Shown one piece after another: positions 1-8,419 of a stretch of DNA of 64,000 nucleotides. The DNA lies in assembly GCF_024055715.1 (NCBI RefSeq), contig NZ_JAMXMV010000012.1:186001-250000 (forward strand). Reading direction: 5' to 3'. The first letter of the stretch is position 1; every line of letters starts with the position of its first letter. Under the pieces are notes generated by a model. The model saw only the letters and a list, made by a program, of their open reading frames with translations. It made no database searches and was not told where the DNA came from. Source of the DNA: Actinoallomurus soli. GTDB lineage: Bacteria; Actinomycetota; Actinomycetes; Streptosporangiales; Streptosporangiaceae. A program made the translations under genes and the position numbers.

Positions 1-789
1 CCGGCCGGCGGGGGAACGGGCGGCTGAGCCGCGCACGCGCAGGCTCTGTCCGACGGTTCCTTCGTTCTCCTCGTAGACGACGTGGTGGCGGCGGGTGTAG
101 CGGTTGAGCGCCGCCGGGTCGAAGCGGCCGCCCCGGCTCACCTCGGTGCGATGCTCGATGAGGGCCTCCACCACGCGCTCCCAGCCGCCGGGCGAGGAGA
201 TCTGGACGACCTTGGGCGGCGGGGTGGATCCGGGGCGGATCGCGTGCGGGACGCCGTGCGGCAGCAGGACGAACCGCCCCTTGCCGACCCGGTGCGTCAT
301 CCCGTCGAAGTCGATCTCCAGGACGCCGTCCACCACGTAGATGCACTCGTCGGCGACGTGGTGGGTGTGGCGCGGGACGGGCTGGGCGACGGTCACCTCC
401 AGCAGGGAGATCAGGCCGTCGGTGTCCTCGGTGCGCGCCTTGACGCCGAACGCGGGCGGCACGGCGATGCGCCCGGGCCTCGCCTGTCCCCGCCGCAGCG
501 GGTGGAACCGGCTCTTGCCGCCCCAGTCGGCAGGGTCGCCCTCCCCTAGGTGGTAGCGCATGCCGTACGGCCTGCCCAGCTCGTTGAGCTTCCGCCGGTC
601 GCGGTGACCGTCGCCCGCGCCCGCCCCGTACACGTCCTCGAGGTAGCGGTCCCAGCCGCCCGGCGCGGACAAGTCCAGGGCGTGCACGGTGGAGCCGTCC
701 GCGCCGAGGTTGCGCATGGCGTGCGTGACGCCGCGCCGGAGCAGGGCGAACATCCCGGCGGTGAGGTGGTGGACGGCGCCGTCGAACAA
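1..789 (-). pseudogene. Cupin-domain protein, 5'-truncated and running off the window
   Basis: The minus-strand frame is open from about 789 to the window edge. It begins in the middle of a first cupin fold (HHLTAGMFALLRRG..HAMRN) and continues into a complete second cupin with the metal-ligand pattern PRHTHHVADECIYVVDG and the later LLPHGVPHAI. Proteins of this two-cupin, quercetin-dioxygenase-like type normally have another 60-80 residues before the point where homology starts here. No ATG with a ribosome-binding site lies upstream; TTG at 789 or ATG at 753 could start a shortened product. The DUF397 and HTH genes lie just upstream, so an insertion or deletion may have removed the 5' end. 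The substrate is unknown. The gene may simply start internally, so pseudogene status is an inference. Confidence 0.5.
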
Positions 790-875
790 GAGGCTGTTCG
801 GTCCGGCCCCACCCGAGGTGAAGTGGTTACGGCCACCGACACCGGCGCCAGGCGAGGTGGACCCAGGAGAGCGCC

Positions 876-974
876 TCAGGACGGCCGAGTGTCCGTCTCG
901 ACGACCGCGATCTCGACACAGTCGCCCTGCTGCGCTCCGCTACGGCTGCTCTTCCGCCAGACCGGAATGCTCAT
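876..974 (-). CDS. Short DUF397 protein (32 aa)
   Basis: This tiny gene starts at ATG 974 and encodes MSIPVWRKSSRSG...GDCVEIAVV, the diagnostic N-terminal half of DUF397 (W-R-K-S-S-x-S then G-x-C-V-E-V). Typical DUF397 proteins have about 60 residues with a VRDSKDPxGPVL half; here a stop follows right after the first half. The family is found almost only in actinomycetes, next to HTH regulators, and its biochemical role is not established. It lies 36 bp downstream of the HTH/TPR gene on the same strand, so the two probably share a transcript. A second short DUF397 gene occurs at 48694-48786. Confidence 0.75.
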   Translation of the reverse strand: MSIPVWRKSSRSGAQQGDCVEIAVVETDTRPS

Positions 975-1010
975 TTCATCGTCTCCTTATCGGGCGTTCC
1001 GCATAGGCAT

Positions 1011-2252
1011 TCAGACCCGGCAGCCGTAGTCGTCGATCAGGTCCCGGACTTCCCCGACATCGCGGAAAGGCCGGAGGCGAGTGAGAACAGTTTGGGAGCG
1101 CCGAACGGTGCGCTCGCTCGGCATGTCGGCCGAGAGTTCGAGCATGCGACGAGCCGTTCGCGCGGCTTCCTCGGGCTCGTTGGCATCGGTGAGGGCGACC
1201 GCGAGCCAGGACAGGTAGAGCGCGAGTTCTCGCGCATGGGTGTCGTCGTACCGGCCGAGCACCTCCGTCAGCACGGGCACCGCACGGAGCGGACGCCGCA
1301 ACTCCACGTGAACGCGGGCTTCCATGATGCGAAGCTCGCTCTCGTCGACCCAGTACAGATAGGGAGGGTCGTCCTGGCCTCCGTGCCGCGAGAGAGCCTC
1401 GGATGCCCGTCCGAGGGCCCTGATCGCCAAGGATGCCTGATCGGTCTTCGCGTAGGCCCAGGCGACCCGGTCCCAGAAGAGCGCCTCCGCCCGAGGCGGC
1501 GCGTGGCGGCCCGCCTCCTCGAGTGCTGCGATCGCGAGGTCCAGTCCGGCTTCGAGGGCGCCGACGTTGGTCCGGTGATAAGCGAGAGACCCGACCAGAT
1601 TGGCGGCTGATGTCCGGTCACCGGTCTCACGCGCCGCGCCGATACCGAGCTGGTAGATCTCCTCGGCCCGCCGGTCGAGACCGGCGTCACTGGCGATCCA
1701 ACCGACGACCTGCGCCAGCTCACCGATCGCGGCGAGGAGCGTCCGGCCGACCTGCTCGCTGAAGTCGCCCGCCCGGTGCATGGCCACAGCGGCATCCAGT
1801 TCTCGCAGGGCAGGTCCGATCAGGTCCCCGCCGGCCAACACGTCGTCCGCCAGACGCAGCCGGTGTATGCGGGCCCACAGATCGGCGACCGTTTCTGGGC
1901 CTATCCGTCGTCCGGTCGCACCGCCCGACTGTGGCACCGACGCGTCAATCTCTGAGAGGCCATGGACGAATGAGTTCGCGTGCGGGTGAGGGTGAGGCTG
2001 CTGCGCGCCGAACGCGATATTGGCGCGTCTTTCCAATTCTTCTAACGAGACGTCGAGCGCCCGGGCGAGGTACGGGAGCCAGTATCGGGGCGTACGGCGT
2101 CCTCGCTCGTACCTGCTGATCTCGTGGCGGGTGACCGTCGGACAGCCGGACAGATCACAGAGGATCTCGGCGAGCCGTCGCTGGCTCTTACCGGCTCGTC
2201 TCCGGAGGTGCGCTAGGTATGCACCGAATTCCTCATTTGCGCTAGTTGGCAC
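1011..2252 (-). CDS. XRE-family HTH regulator with TPR-like C-terminal domain
   Basis: This is a cytoplasmic DNA-binding regulator of about 413 residues. The N-terminal 60 residues form an XRE helix-turn-helix (FGAYLAHLRRRAGKSQRRLAEIL followed by ITRHEISRYERGRRTP-like text), then a short His/Pro linker, then about 300 residues of Ala/Leu-rich helix pairs resembling tetratricopeptide repeats. GTG 2252 is preferred because AGAAAGGG lies 8 nt upstream; an in-frame GTG at 2276 has no such site. The gene is followed by a DUF397 gene and is divergent from the unknown gene at 2384, so autoregulation from the shared 130-bp promoter region is plausible. The target and ligand are unknown. Confidence 0.8.
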   Translation of the reverse strand: MPTSANEEFGAYLAHLRRRAGKSQRRLAEILCDLSGCPTVTRHEISRYERGRRTPRYWLPYLARALDVSLEELERRANIAFGAQQPHPHPHANSFVHGLSEIDASVPQSGGATGRRIGPETVADLWARIHRLRLADDVLAGGDLIGPALRELDAAVAMHRAGDFSEQVGRTLLAAIGELAQVVGWIASDAGLDRRAEEIYQLGIGAARETGDRTSAANLVGSLAYHRTNVGALEAGLDLAIAALEEAGRHAPPRAEALFWDRVAWAYAKTDQASLAIRALGRASEALSRHGGQDDPPYLYWVDESELRIMEARVHVELRRPLRAVPVLTEVLGRYDDTHARELALYLSWLAVALTDANEPEEAARTARRMLELSADMPSERTVRRSQTVLTRLRPFRDVGEVRDLIDDYGCRV

Positions 2253-2383
2253 CGAGTCGCCCTTTCTGGAGAGCACAACGGCCCCCTCTATGGCCCCCTA
2301 GGCGGCTCCCCTTCAACGGAGAACCACGAGGTGTTATTGGCCTGCGAAGCGAATCCATCGTAACCCCATAGGAAGGGAACCCC

Positions 2384-3088
2384 ATGACCGAATCAACGGC
2401 GAATTCGCCAGGCTCTGTTCTCCGGCAGGAGCGGACGATCCGTGCCCGGCTGGTGGAATTCGCCACGGCGCTGCGGGGACGCGGGCTGGAGGTGCGGGTG
2501 GGGATCAGTGCCCTGATGGCCTGGAACCCCCGGGCGTCGGTGACCGACGATCCGCGCGGGGAGGCGATGAATCCGGGCCTCTCGCAGTACGTGGCCATCA
2601 CCCCCGACGAGGGCTCGCTGCACTGGTATTGGTGCTGGACCGGCCCGACCCGTGACGCACCGCTGGAGACGGAGTACATGTGCCCGGCCGAGCACATCGA
2701 CCGCGCCGCCGCCCTCATCACGAAGGTCCTGCACGTCGCGAAGGCCGGTCGTGAGCACCTCGTGGCCGCATCGGCGAGGTCCCGCGGCGCCTGCGGAACC
2801 TGTCACTCGCGTTCATCCGGCCGTCTCAACGGCCGCCCAGCCGTACGGAGCGGGACCCGTCTCCTGGCTCGCACGCCTGCGAGCCGAGTTCCCTCACTGG
2901 GGCACCCTGTTCGACCCCTGGAGATCCACCTGGATTGCCGTACGAGGACGGCACGAGATCGTTGCCGCTCCGACGGCGATCGCACTCCGGGACGCCCTCA
3001 CGGCACGCAAGCGCCGTCACGTTGCCGCCGTCGGGGCCTCGTTGCCGTCGAGAGTGACCGTGGGATGACCGGTTCGCCGACCTTGTGA
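2384..3088 (+). CDS. Conserved actinobacterial hypothetical protein, possibly frame-disrupted 3' end
   Basis: The ATG at 2384 has AAGGG six bases upstream. The first 120 residues look like a normal soluble protein, with a helical start, LRGRGLEVRVGISALMAW, then QYVAITPDEGSLHWYWCWTGPTR, and a helical stretch ending near VLHVA. After about residue 125 the composition becomes Arg/Ser/Gly-rich and unlike a folded protein, while another frame (2751-3068) becomes protein-like. Either this gene lost its natural stop through a frameshift near 2750, or it overlaps the next gene. I do not recognise a function. Its position, divergent from an HTH regulator, is common for small accessory genes in actinomycetes. 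Confidence 0.5.
   Translation: MTESTANSPGSVLRQERTIRARLVEFATALRGRGLEVRVGISALMAWNPRASVTDDPRGEAMNPGLSQYVAITPDEGSLHWYWCWTGPTRDAPLETEYMCPAEHIDRAAALITKVLHVAKAGREHLVAASARSRGACGTCHSRSSGRLNGRPAVRSGTRLLARTPASRVPSLGHPVRPLEIHLDCRTRTARDRCRSDGDRTPGRPHGTQAPSRCRRRGLVAVESDRGMTGSPTL
2751..3068 (+). CDS. Small hypothetical protein overlapping the previous gene
   Basis: In a different frame from the preceding gene, GTG 2751 with AAGG six bases upstream opens a 105-residue frame. Its second half (PVSWLARLRAEFPHWGTLFDPWRSTW then IAVRGRHEIVAAPTAIALRDAL) has the look of the small proteins often found beside actinobacterial HTH genes: a Trp/Phe-rich beta segment followed by a helix. It overlaps the 3' part of the gene at 2384, and only one of the two is likely to be real there. 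The text here is the more protein-like. Function unknown. Confidence 0.45.
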   Translation: MSTSWPHRRGPAAPAEPVTRVHPAVSTAAQPYGAGPVSWLARLRAEFPHWGTLFDPWRSTWIAVRGRHEIVAAPTAIALRDALTARKRRHVAAVGASLPSRVTVG

Positions 3089-3369
3089 CGTCACTACCGG
3101 CGGCACAGTGGCCGGTCGATCCGGCTCAAGTACTCCGCGGCCCGGACCGGGTAGGACCGCACACACCCCAGACGCCAGCACGCGGCCCCGGCGGCCTTCA
3201 ACGCTCGACGGAAATGCCCCGCTGCCGTGCGAGTTATCCCGATACCAGGCCGCAGCCGTCGAACACGCCCCTCCATCTCACAATTCTTCCAGGGGGCGGC
3301 CATTCGGGGGTGAGGCCAGCCGGGGACGACCGCGTCCCCGCGCGGCGGGAACGCGGTCGGCGGCGGGCC
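3089..3369. other. Intergenic stretch without a convincing gene
   Basis: This 281-bp stretch lies between a plus-strand and a minus-strand gene. It includes the palindrome TGACGTCA near 3086 and one minus-strand frame (3094-3303, 69 codons) with no ribosome-binding site and no recognised similarity. I see no strong terminator hairpin. Confidence 0.4.
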
Positions 3370-3627
3370 TTACGGGCGGGAGCCGTGTGGCGCCATCTCC
3401 TGGGCGAGGCGGCGCATGGCCTCCTCACCGGCGCGTTCGGCCTCCTCGGGAGTCTTGATCTCGGTGAGGGCGATCCTTAGTGCGGCCTCGGCGGCGTCGG
3501 CCGCCGCGCGGGCGGTGATGGCGTGGGTATGAGCACGTTCGATGTCACCGAGACCGATGCAGTCGAAGGCGACCTGCGTGTCATGGGCGGCGAGTTCGAG
3601 CTGGCGGGCGGCTTCGTCAAGACTCAT
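3370..3627 (-). CDS. Small alpha-helical hypothetical protein (85 aa)
   Basis: ATG 3627 is preceded by a near-consensus AGGAGG seven bases upstream, which makes this a credible gene. The product, MSLDEAARQLELAAHDTQVA..., is acidic, Ala/Glu-rich and predicted almost entirely helical, with heptad-like spacing (AARQLELAAHD, AADAAEAALRIAL, AERAGEEAMRRLAQ). It has no signal peptide or membrane segment. It could be a small dimeric coiled-coil partner protein; no family is recognised. It lies alone between the accessory genes at 2.4-3.1 kb and the MocR regulator. Confidence 0.6.
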   Translation of the reverse strand: MSLDEAARQLELAAHDTQVAFDCIGLGDIERAHTHAITARAAADAAEAALRIALTEIKTPEEAERAGEEAMRRLAQEMAPHGSRP

Positions 3628-3681
3628 TCTTGATCCTCCTCATCGCCGCACGTCCTACCCCCGTTCCGGCCGCCGACACCG

Positions 3682-5112
3682 TCATTTCGGCCGATCGGGC
3701 GACAAGGCACGGGCCAGGAGGTCCACGGCCTCGGCGAGGCGGTGTTCCGGCAGGCGGGCGTAGCCGACGACGATCGCGGGCGGGCCGGGGTGCCGTACGC
3801 GCATCGGGGCGACGCCCTGGACGGCGACGCCGAGGGCGGCGGCCCGGGCGACGACGCCGGCCTCGTCCGTGCCGGCGGGCAGCTCGACGTACGCGTGCAG
3901 CCCCGCGGAGACCCCGTGGACGCGCACCTGCGGCAGGCGCCGCGCCAGGGCGGTGGCGAACGCGTCGCGGCGGTCCCGGTAGCGCCGCCGCATGCCGCGC
4001 AGGTGCCGGTCGTAGCCTCCGGTGGCGATCAGCCGGGCGAGCACCTGCTGGTCGAGCGCCGAGGAGCCGAGGTCGTACAGCGCACGCGCGGCGCGCATCC
4101 GGACCGCCAGCCACGGCGGCGCGGCCACCCAGCCGAGCCGCAGCGCCGGGGACAGCGCCTTGCTGACCGACCCGGCCAGGACGACCCGCTCCGGGGCGAG
4201 GCCCTGCAGGCAGCCGACCGGATCCCGGTCGTACCGGAACTCCCCGTCGTAGTCGTCCTCGATGATCACGGCGTCCACCGCGCGCGCCCATTCGACGAGG
4301 GCCGCGCGCCGGCGGGGTGACAGGACGACGCCGGTCGGGAACTGGTGCGCCGGGGTGACGAGCAGCGCACGCGCCCGGGTGCGGGCGAGGGCGGCGACGT
4401 CGATCCCCTCCTCGTCCACGGGGATCCCCACCGTACGGACGCCGGTCGCCCGGAGCATCGGGAGCTGCTGGTGGGCGAGTGGGTCCTCGACCGCGAGCAG
4501 CCGGTGCCCCTCCTCGCGGAGGATGCGCGGGACGGTCGCCAGCACGTGGGCGACCCCGGCGGTCACCACGACCGTCTCCGGGGTGGCCACGGCGGCGCGC
4601 ACGCGCGCCAGGTAGGCCGCGAGCTCGGTCCGCAGCCGTCGTGTTCCGGCCGGGTCGGGGTAGTTGAGCTCGGCGTACGGGAGGTCGCGCAGCACCTCTC
4701 TCATCGTCGCCGCCCACCGCTCCCTGGGGAACGACGTCAGGTCCGGCTTGCCGGGCCGCAGGTCGTACGCGATGCCCGGTGGATCGATCGGCGCGGCCTC
4801 GGTGGCGGCGGCGAGACGGACCGCCCGCCGGTGCGCCGCGCCGGCGGGCGCGGCCGGTCGTGGCGGCGTGACGGTGCGGGCGACGCGGGTGCCGTCGCCC
4901 TGCCGGGAGACGAGGAACCCCTCGGCGACGAGCTGCTCGTACGCGGTCACGATCACTCCGCGGGAGACCTTCAGGTCACCGGCCAGGTCGCGGGTGGAGG
5001 GCAGCCGGTGGCCGGGGACGAGCGCTCCACGCCGCATGAGATCACGCAGCCCGTCGGCGACCTGGGCGGCCAGCCGGCCGGCGGAGCGGTCGAGCGTCAG
5101 ATGCAGGTCCAC
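3682..5112 (-). CDS. MocR/PdxR-type GntR regulator with aminotransferase-like domain
   Basis: This 476-residue fusion has an N-terminal GntR winged helix (about residues 10-80: LAAQVADGLRDLMRRGAL, LPSTRDLAGDLKVSRGVIVTAY) joined to a fold-type I aminotransferase-like domain. The PLP lysine motif SVSKALSPALRLGW and the IIEDDYDGEFRYDR strand are visible. MocR proteins bind PLP, amino acids or related amines and usually control a divergent gene. GTG 5112 has GGAGGAG six bases upstream; the upstream extension of the frame is only antisense to the exporter gene. The gene is divergent from an EamA exporter across 84 bp holding ATTGGTCC repeats, which suggests it controls that exporter. The effector is not deducible. 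Confidence 0.9.
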   Translation of the reverse strand: MDLHLTLDRSAGRLAAQVADGLRDLMRRGALVPGHRLPSTRDLAGDLKVSRGVIVTAYEQLVAEGFLVSRQGDGTRVARTVTPPRPAAPAGAAHRRAVRLAAATEAAPIDPPGIAYDLRPGKPDLTSFPRERWAATMREVLRDLPYAELNYPDPAGTRRLRTELAAYLARVRAAVATPETVVVTAGVAHVLATVPRILREEGHRLLAVEDPLAHQQLPMLRATGVRTVGIPVDEEGIDVAALARTRARALLVTPAHQFPTGVVLSPRRRAALVEWARAVDAVIIEDDYDGEFRYDRDPVGCLQGLAPERVVLAGSVSKALSPALRLGWVAAPPWLAVRMRAARALYDLGSSALDQQVLARLIATGGYDRHLRGMRRRYRDRRDAFATALARRLPQVRVHGVSAGLHAYVELPAGTDEAGVVARAAALGVAVQGVAPMRVRHPGPPAIVVGYARLPEHRLAEAVDLLARALSPDRPK

Positions 5113-5127
5113 GCGCGGCTCCTCCGG

Positions 5128-5175
5128 ATTGGTCCTTGTTCTCGACGATCGATTGGTCCTCGTTCCCGGACCAAT
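5128..5175. promoter_or_regulatory. Probable MocR operator: two direct and one inverted ATTGGTCC half-sites
   Basis: Between the divergent MocR and EamA genes, ATTGGTCCTTGTT starts at 5128 and ATTGGTCCTCGTT at 5152, exactly 24 bp apart. The reverse complement GGACCAAT occurs at 5168-5175. MocR regulators are known to bind direct repeats about two helical turns apart, often with an extra inverted site. The arrangement is seen directly; binding by the adjacent regulator is inferred. Confidence 0.6.
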
Positions 5176-5196
5176 GGGTGCATAGCGTCTCAGCCC

Positions 5197-6156
5197 ATGG
5201 AGCAGAGCACCAGTACGCGCGGAATCGTGCAGGCCGCGACCGGGATGACCATCGTCGGAACCCTGACCGCAGTCTCCGCGGCGATCGCCCGGTGCCCGGT
5301 GTACGGCGGCCAGGCCGTCCGGTACGCGACGGCCGCGGTGATCCTCCTGATCGTCGCCCGGGTGAGCGAGCGGCGCGCGCCCGGGCCCCGGACGCGTCCT
5401 CGGTTGAGCCTCCGCGAGTGGTGCCTGGTCACGGCGCTCGCCGCGACCGGCCTGGCCGGCTTCAACGTCTGCGTCGTCGAGGGGACGCGGTACACGACTC
5501 CCGCGATGGTCGGCACGGTGGTGGGCGCGGTCCCGGTGCTCCTCGCGATCGTCGCTCCGCTGATGGAGCGCCGCCGCCCCGCTCCGCGTCTCGTGGCGGC
5601 CGCGGTGATCGTGACGCTGGGCGCGGCGGCGGCCAACGGGCTCGGCGGCGGGAGCCTGCGGGGCCTGCTGCTGTCCCTCGGCGCCCTCGGCGGCGAGATG
5701 GCCTTCTCCCTGCTGGCCGTGCCGCTCCTGCCCAAACTGGGGGCGATCCGGGTGTCGGCGTACGCCGCGGCGGCCGCGACTCCGATGCTGCTCGCCGCCG
5801 GCCTGCTCGTGGACGGCACCGCCATGGTGCGGACGCCCACCGCCGGCGAGCTGGCGGGATTCGCGTACCTGGTGGTCGTCGTCACGGTCGGGGCGTTCCT
5901 GCTGTGGTACGACGCGCTGGGCAGGATCGGCGCGGATCGGGCCGGGCTGTTCGCGGGGCTGATCCCGGTGAGCGCGGCGATCACGACGATGGTGATGGGG
6001 CTGGGCACGCCGAGCGCGGCGGAACTCGCCGGTGTCCTGCTTGTGGGGTGCGGCGTCGCGGCCGGCCTCGGCGGCTCGAAAGGGCGGTCGGCTCCGGCGG
6101 TCGCCGTACCGCCGGCTCCGGAGCCCGTGGGCGTCGCGGAGGCGTCGCGTCCGTGA
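5197..6156 (+). CDS. EamA/DMT-family permease
   Basis: This 319-residue integral membrane protein has about ten hydrophobic helices in two repeats of five (RYATAAVILLIVARV, TPAMVGTVVGAVPVLLAIVAPL, AYLVVVVTVGAFLLWYDAL, AAELAGVLLVGCGVAAGL), the layout of drug/metabolite transporter permeases. Such proteins export amino acids, amines or other small metabolites. ATG 5197 was chosen because upstream text in frame is antisense to the MocR gene. It is divergent from that regulator and preceded by its likely operator, so expression is probably induced by the regulator's ligand. The C-terminal tail of about 30 residues is Pro/Ala-rich and cytoplasmic. Confidence 0.85.
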   Translation: MEQSTSTRGIVQAATGMTIVGTLTAVSAAIARCPVYGGQAVRYATAAVILLIVARVSERRAPGPRTRPRLSLREWCLVTALAATGLAGFNVCVVEGTRYTTPAMVGTVVGAVPVLLAIVAPLMERRRPAPRLVAAAVIVTLGAAAANGLGGGSLRGLLLSLGALGGEMAFSLLAVPLLPKLGAIRVSAYAAAAATPMLLAAGLLVDGTAMVRTPTAGELAGFAYLVVVVTVGAFLLWYDALGRIGADRAGLFAGLIPVSAAITTMVMGLGTPSAAELAGVLLVGCGVAAGLGGSKGRSAPAVAVPPAPEPVGVAEASRP

Positions 6157-6240
6157 CGGCTCCCGAGCCGCGTTCGGCGCCGGAGGCGCCGCGGTTCTAG
6201 GCTTGGGGACCACATCACCGTGTCGTCAGCGAGGAAGCCG

Positions 6241-7881
6241 ATGCCCGAATTCGCCTTCACCGAGCTACTCCCCCAGGGCCCGGACGAGACCGAGTACCGC
6301 CTGCTCACGAGCGACGGGATCAGCGAGTTCGAGGCCGGCGGCCGTACGTTCCTGCAGGTCGAGCCCGAGGCGCTGCGGCTGCTCACCGAGACGGCGATCC
6401 ACGACATCTCCCATCTGCTCCGGCCCGCGCACCTGACGCAGCTCCGGAAGATCCTCGACGACCCGGAGTCGTCGCCGAACGACCGGTTCGTCGCCCTCGA
6501 CCTGCTGAAGAACGCCAACATCGCGGCGGCGGGCGTCCTGCCGATGTGCCAGGACACCGGCACCGCCATCGTGATGGGCAAGCGCGGCCAGCACGTCCTG
6601 ACCGACGGGGACGACGAGCGCCACATCGCGCGGGGCGTCTACGACGCGTACACGAAGCTGAACCTCCGCTACTCCCAGATGGCGCCGCTGACCATGTGGG
6701 AGGAGAAGAACACCGGCAGCAACCTGCCCGCCCAGATCGAGCTGTACGCCGCGCCCGGCGACGCGTACAAGTTCCTCTTCATGGCCAAGGGCGGCGGCAG
6801 CGCGAACAAGTCCTTCCTCTACCAGGAGACCAAGGCCGTCCTGAACCCGAACCGGATGATGTCCTTCCTGGAGGAGAAGATCCGGTCGCTCGGCACCGCC
6901 GCGTGCCCCCCGTACCACCTCGCCATCGTGGTGGGCGGCACGAGCGCGGAGTACGCCCTCAAGACCGCCAAGTACGCCTCGGCGCACTACCTCGACACGC
7001 TGCCGACCGAGGGGAGCCCGACCGGTCATGGCTTCCGCGACCTGGAACTCGAGCAGCAGGTCTTCGAGCTCACGCAGAAGCTCGGGATCGGGGCGCAGTT
7101 CGGCGGGAAGTACTTCTGCCACGACGTCCGCGTGATCCGGCTGCCCCGGCACGGCGCCTCGTGCCCGGTGGCGATCGCCGTGTCCTGCAGCGCCGACCGG
7201 CAGGCCCTGGCGAAGATCACTCGCGACGGAGTGTTCCTCGAACAGCTGGAGACCGACCCGGCGCGCTACCTGCCCGAGACCACCGACGACGATCTGGAGG
7301 GCGAGGTCGTCCGCATCGACCTGAACCGCCCGATGGACGAGATCCGCGCCGAGCTCGGCCGGTATCCGGTCAAGACGCGCCTCTCACTGACCGGGCCGCT
7401 CGTCGTGGCCCGCGACATCGCCCACGCCAAGATCAAGGAGCGTCTGGACGCCGGCGAGCCGATGCCGCAGTACCTGCGCGACCACGCCGTCTACTACGCG
7501 GGTCCGGCCAAGACCCCCGAGGGCTACGCGAGCGGTTCGTTCGGCCCGACGACGGCCGGCCGGATGGACTCCTACGTCGAGCAGTTCCAGGCGGCCGGCG
7601 GCTCAATGGTGATGCTGGCCAAGGGCAACCGCAGCAAGCAGGTGACCGAGGCGTGCAAGGCGCACGGCGGCTTCTACCTCGGCTCGATCGGCGGCCCGGC
7701 CGCCCGGCTGGCCCAGGACTGCATCAAGAAGGTCGAGGTCCTGGAGTACCCGGAGCTCGGCATGGAGGCGGTCTGGAAGATCGAGGTCGAGGACTTCCCC
7801 GCGTTCATCGTGGTGAACGACAAGGGCGAGGACTTCTTCGCGGACACCACCGGGCCGCTGCTGACCATCGGGCGACGCTGA
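6241..7881 (+). CDS. fumA: Class I (4Fe-4S) fumarate hydratase
   Basis: It catalyses reversible hydration of fumarate to L-malate in the TCA cycle, in the cytoplasm. The 546-residue protein matches the single-chain class I fumarases along its length: an N-terminal domain with [10 protein letters not shown], then [14 protein letters not shown] and [15 protein letters not shown]. Cys103, Cys222 and Cys316 lie where the three ligands of the catalytic 4Fe-4S cluster are expected. The C-terminal beta domain contains [13 protein letters not shown] and [31 protein letters not shown] 6241 has AGGAA close upstream; a GTG 21 nt earlier is less likely. A class II fumarase lies only 4.2 kb downstream. 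Class I enzymes are oxygen-sensitive, so the two may serve different redox or iron conditions. Confidence 0.95.
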   Translation: MPEFAFTELLPQGPDETEYRLLTSDGISEFEAGGRTFLQVEPEALRLLTETAIHDISHLLRPAHLTQLRKILDDPESSPNDRFVALDLLKNANIAAAGVLPMCQDTGTAIVMGKRGQHVLTDGDDERHIARGVYDAYTKLNLRYSQMAPLTMWEEKNTGSNLPAQIELYAAPGDAYKFLFMAKGGGSANKSFLYQETKAVLNPNRMMSFLEEKIRSLGTAACPPYHLAIVVGGTSAEYALKTAKYASAHYLDTLPTEGSPTGHGFRDLELEQQVFELTQKLGIGAQFGGKYFCHDVRVIRLPRHGASCPVAIAVSCSADRQALAKITRDGVFLEQLETDPARYLPETTDDDLEGEVVRIDLNRPMDEIRAELGRYPVKTRLSLTGPLVVARDIAHAKIKERLDAGEPMPQYLRDHAVYYAGPAKTPEGYASGSFGPTTAGRMDSYVEQFQAAGGSMVMLAKGNRSKQVTEACKAHGGFYLGSIGGPAARLAQDCIKKVEVLEYPELGMEAVWKIEVEDFPAFIVVNDKGEDFFADTTGPLLTIGRR

Positions 7882-7923
7882 CGCCGGGCCGGCTGCTCGA
7901 CCTCGCCCGCCCGGCGAAGCGAG

Positions 7924-7954
7924 AGCCCGGGCTCGCCGTTGGCGAGCCCGGGCT
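7924..7954. terminator. Bidirectional hairpin terminator
   Basis: A perfect 14-bp stem (AGCCCGGGCTCGCC, 3-nt loop, then its complement) sits between the convergent fumarase and SH3-like genes. There is no long T-run on either side. Confidence 0.75.
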
Positions 7955-7980
7955 TCAGGTCGGGATGCTCGGAGGGCGCG

Positions 7981-8334
7981 TTATGCCGAGATCTCGGCCT
8001 CGACGCAGTAGTACTTGACGTAGCCCCTGGTCGGGGCGGTCACGAGGTACCAGGCGTTGGAGTTGTAGTAGCAGGCCGAGTAGGAGCCGCCGGCGACGGG
8101 AGAGCATCCGGAGGCGTACCACACGCCCTTGGTGAGGTGGCCGACCACCGAGCTGCCGGTGGACGGAGAACTGTTGATGGGCGTGTTGCCGTAGATGGCC
8201 TTGACGTGGCAGAGGCTCGAAGACGGCGTGACCGTCGTGGAAGTGGCGGCGAAAGCGGTCCCGCCGCCGAGCAGTGCCGTGGTGGCGAGGCCACCGGCGA
8301 CGACCGAGGCCCGCATGAACGTGCTGAGACGCAT
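7981..8334 (-). CDS. Small secreted SH3-like protein
   Basis: This protein of about 117 residues has a clear Sec signal (RLSTFMRASVVAGGLATTALLGGGTAFAATS) and a mature region of about 85 residues. The pattern AIYGNTPINSSPSTGSSVVGHLTKGVWY..GYVKYYCV resembles bacterial SH3-type beta barrels (SH3_3). Four cysteines (LCHV, SGCS, ACYY, YYCV) could form two disulfides. The second of two adjacent ATGs (8334) is preferred because GGGGGAG lies six bases upstream of it; the first is at 8337. Such proteins often bind cell wall or act as small extracellular factors; no enzyme residue is seen. It lies 85 bp downstream of the Ser/Thr kinase gene on the same strand. Confidence 0.7.
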   Translation of the reverse strand: MRLSTFMRASVVAGGLATTALLGGGTAFAATSTTVTPSSSLCHVKAIYGNTPINSSPSTGSSVVGHLTKGVWYASGCSPVAGGSYSACYYNSNAWYLVTAPTRGYVKYYCVEAEISA

Positions 8335-8419
8335 CATCGACTCCCCCTAGGTTGCCCCACCGCGCACCCCGCGGCGGGAAGCCCGCGGCCGGCCGGCGCC
8401 GCGTCTCCGCAGAGGCCGG

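Noticed and set aside
3094-3303. Possible small minus-strand gene
   Set aside because: No ribosome-binding site, no recognisable domain, and Arg-rich text as expected by chance.
3682-6213. One very long minus-strand frame through the MocR and EamA region
   Set aside because: Only the part from 5112 down has MocR domain sequence; the rest is antisense to the exporter gene.
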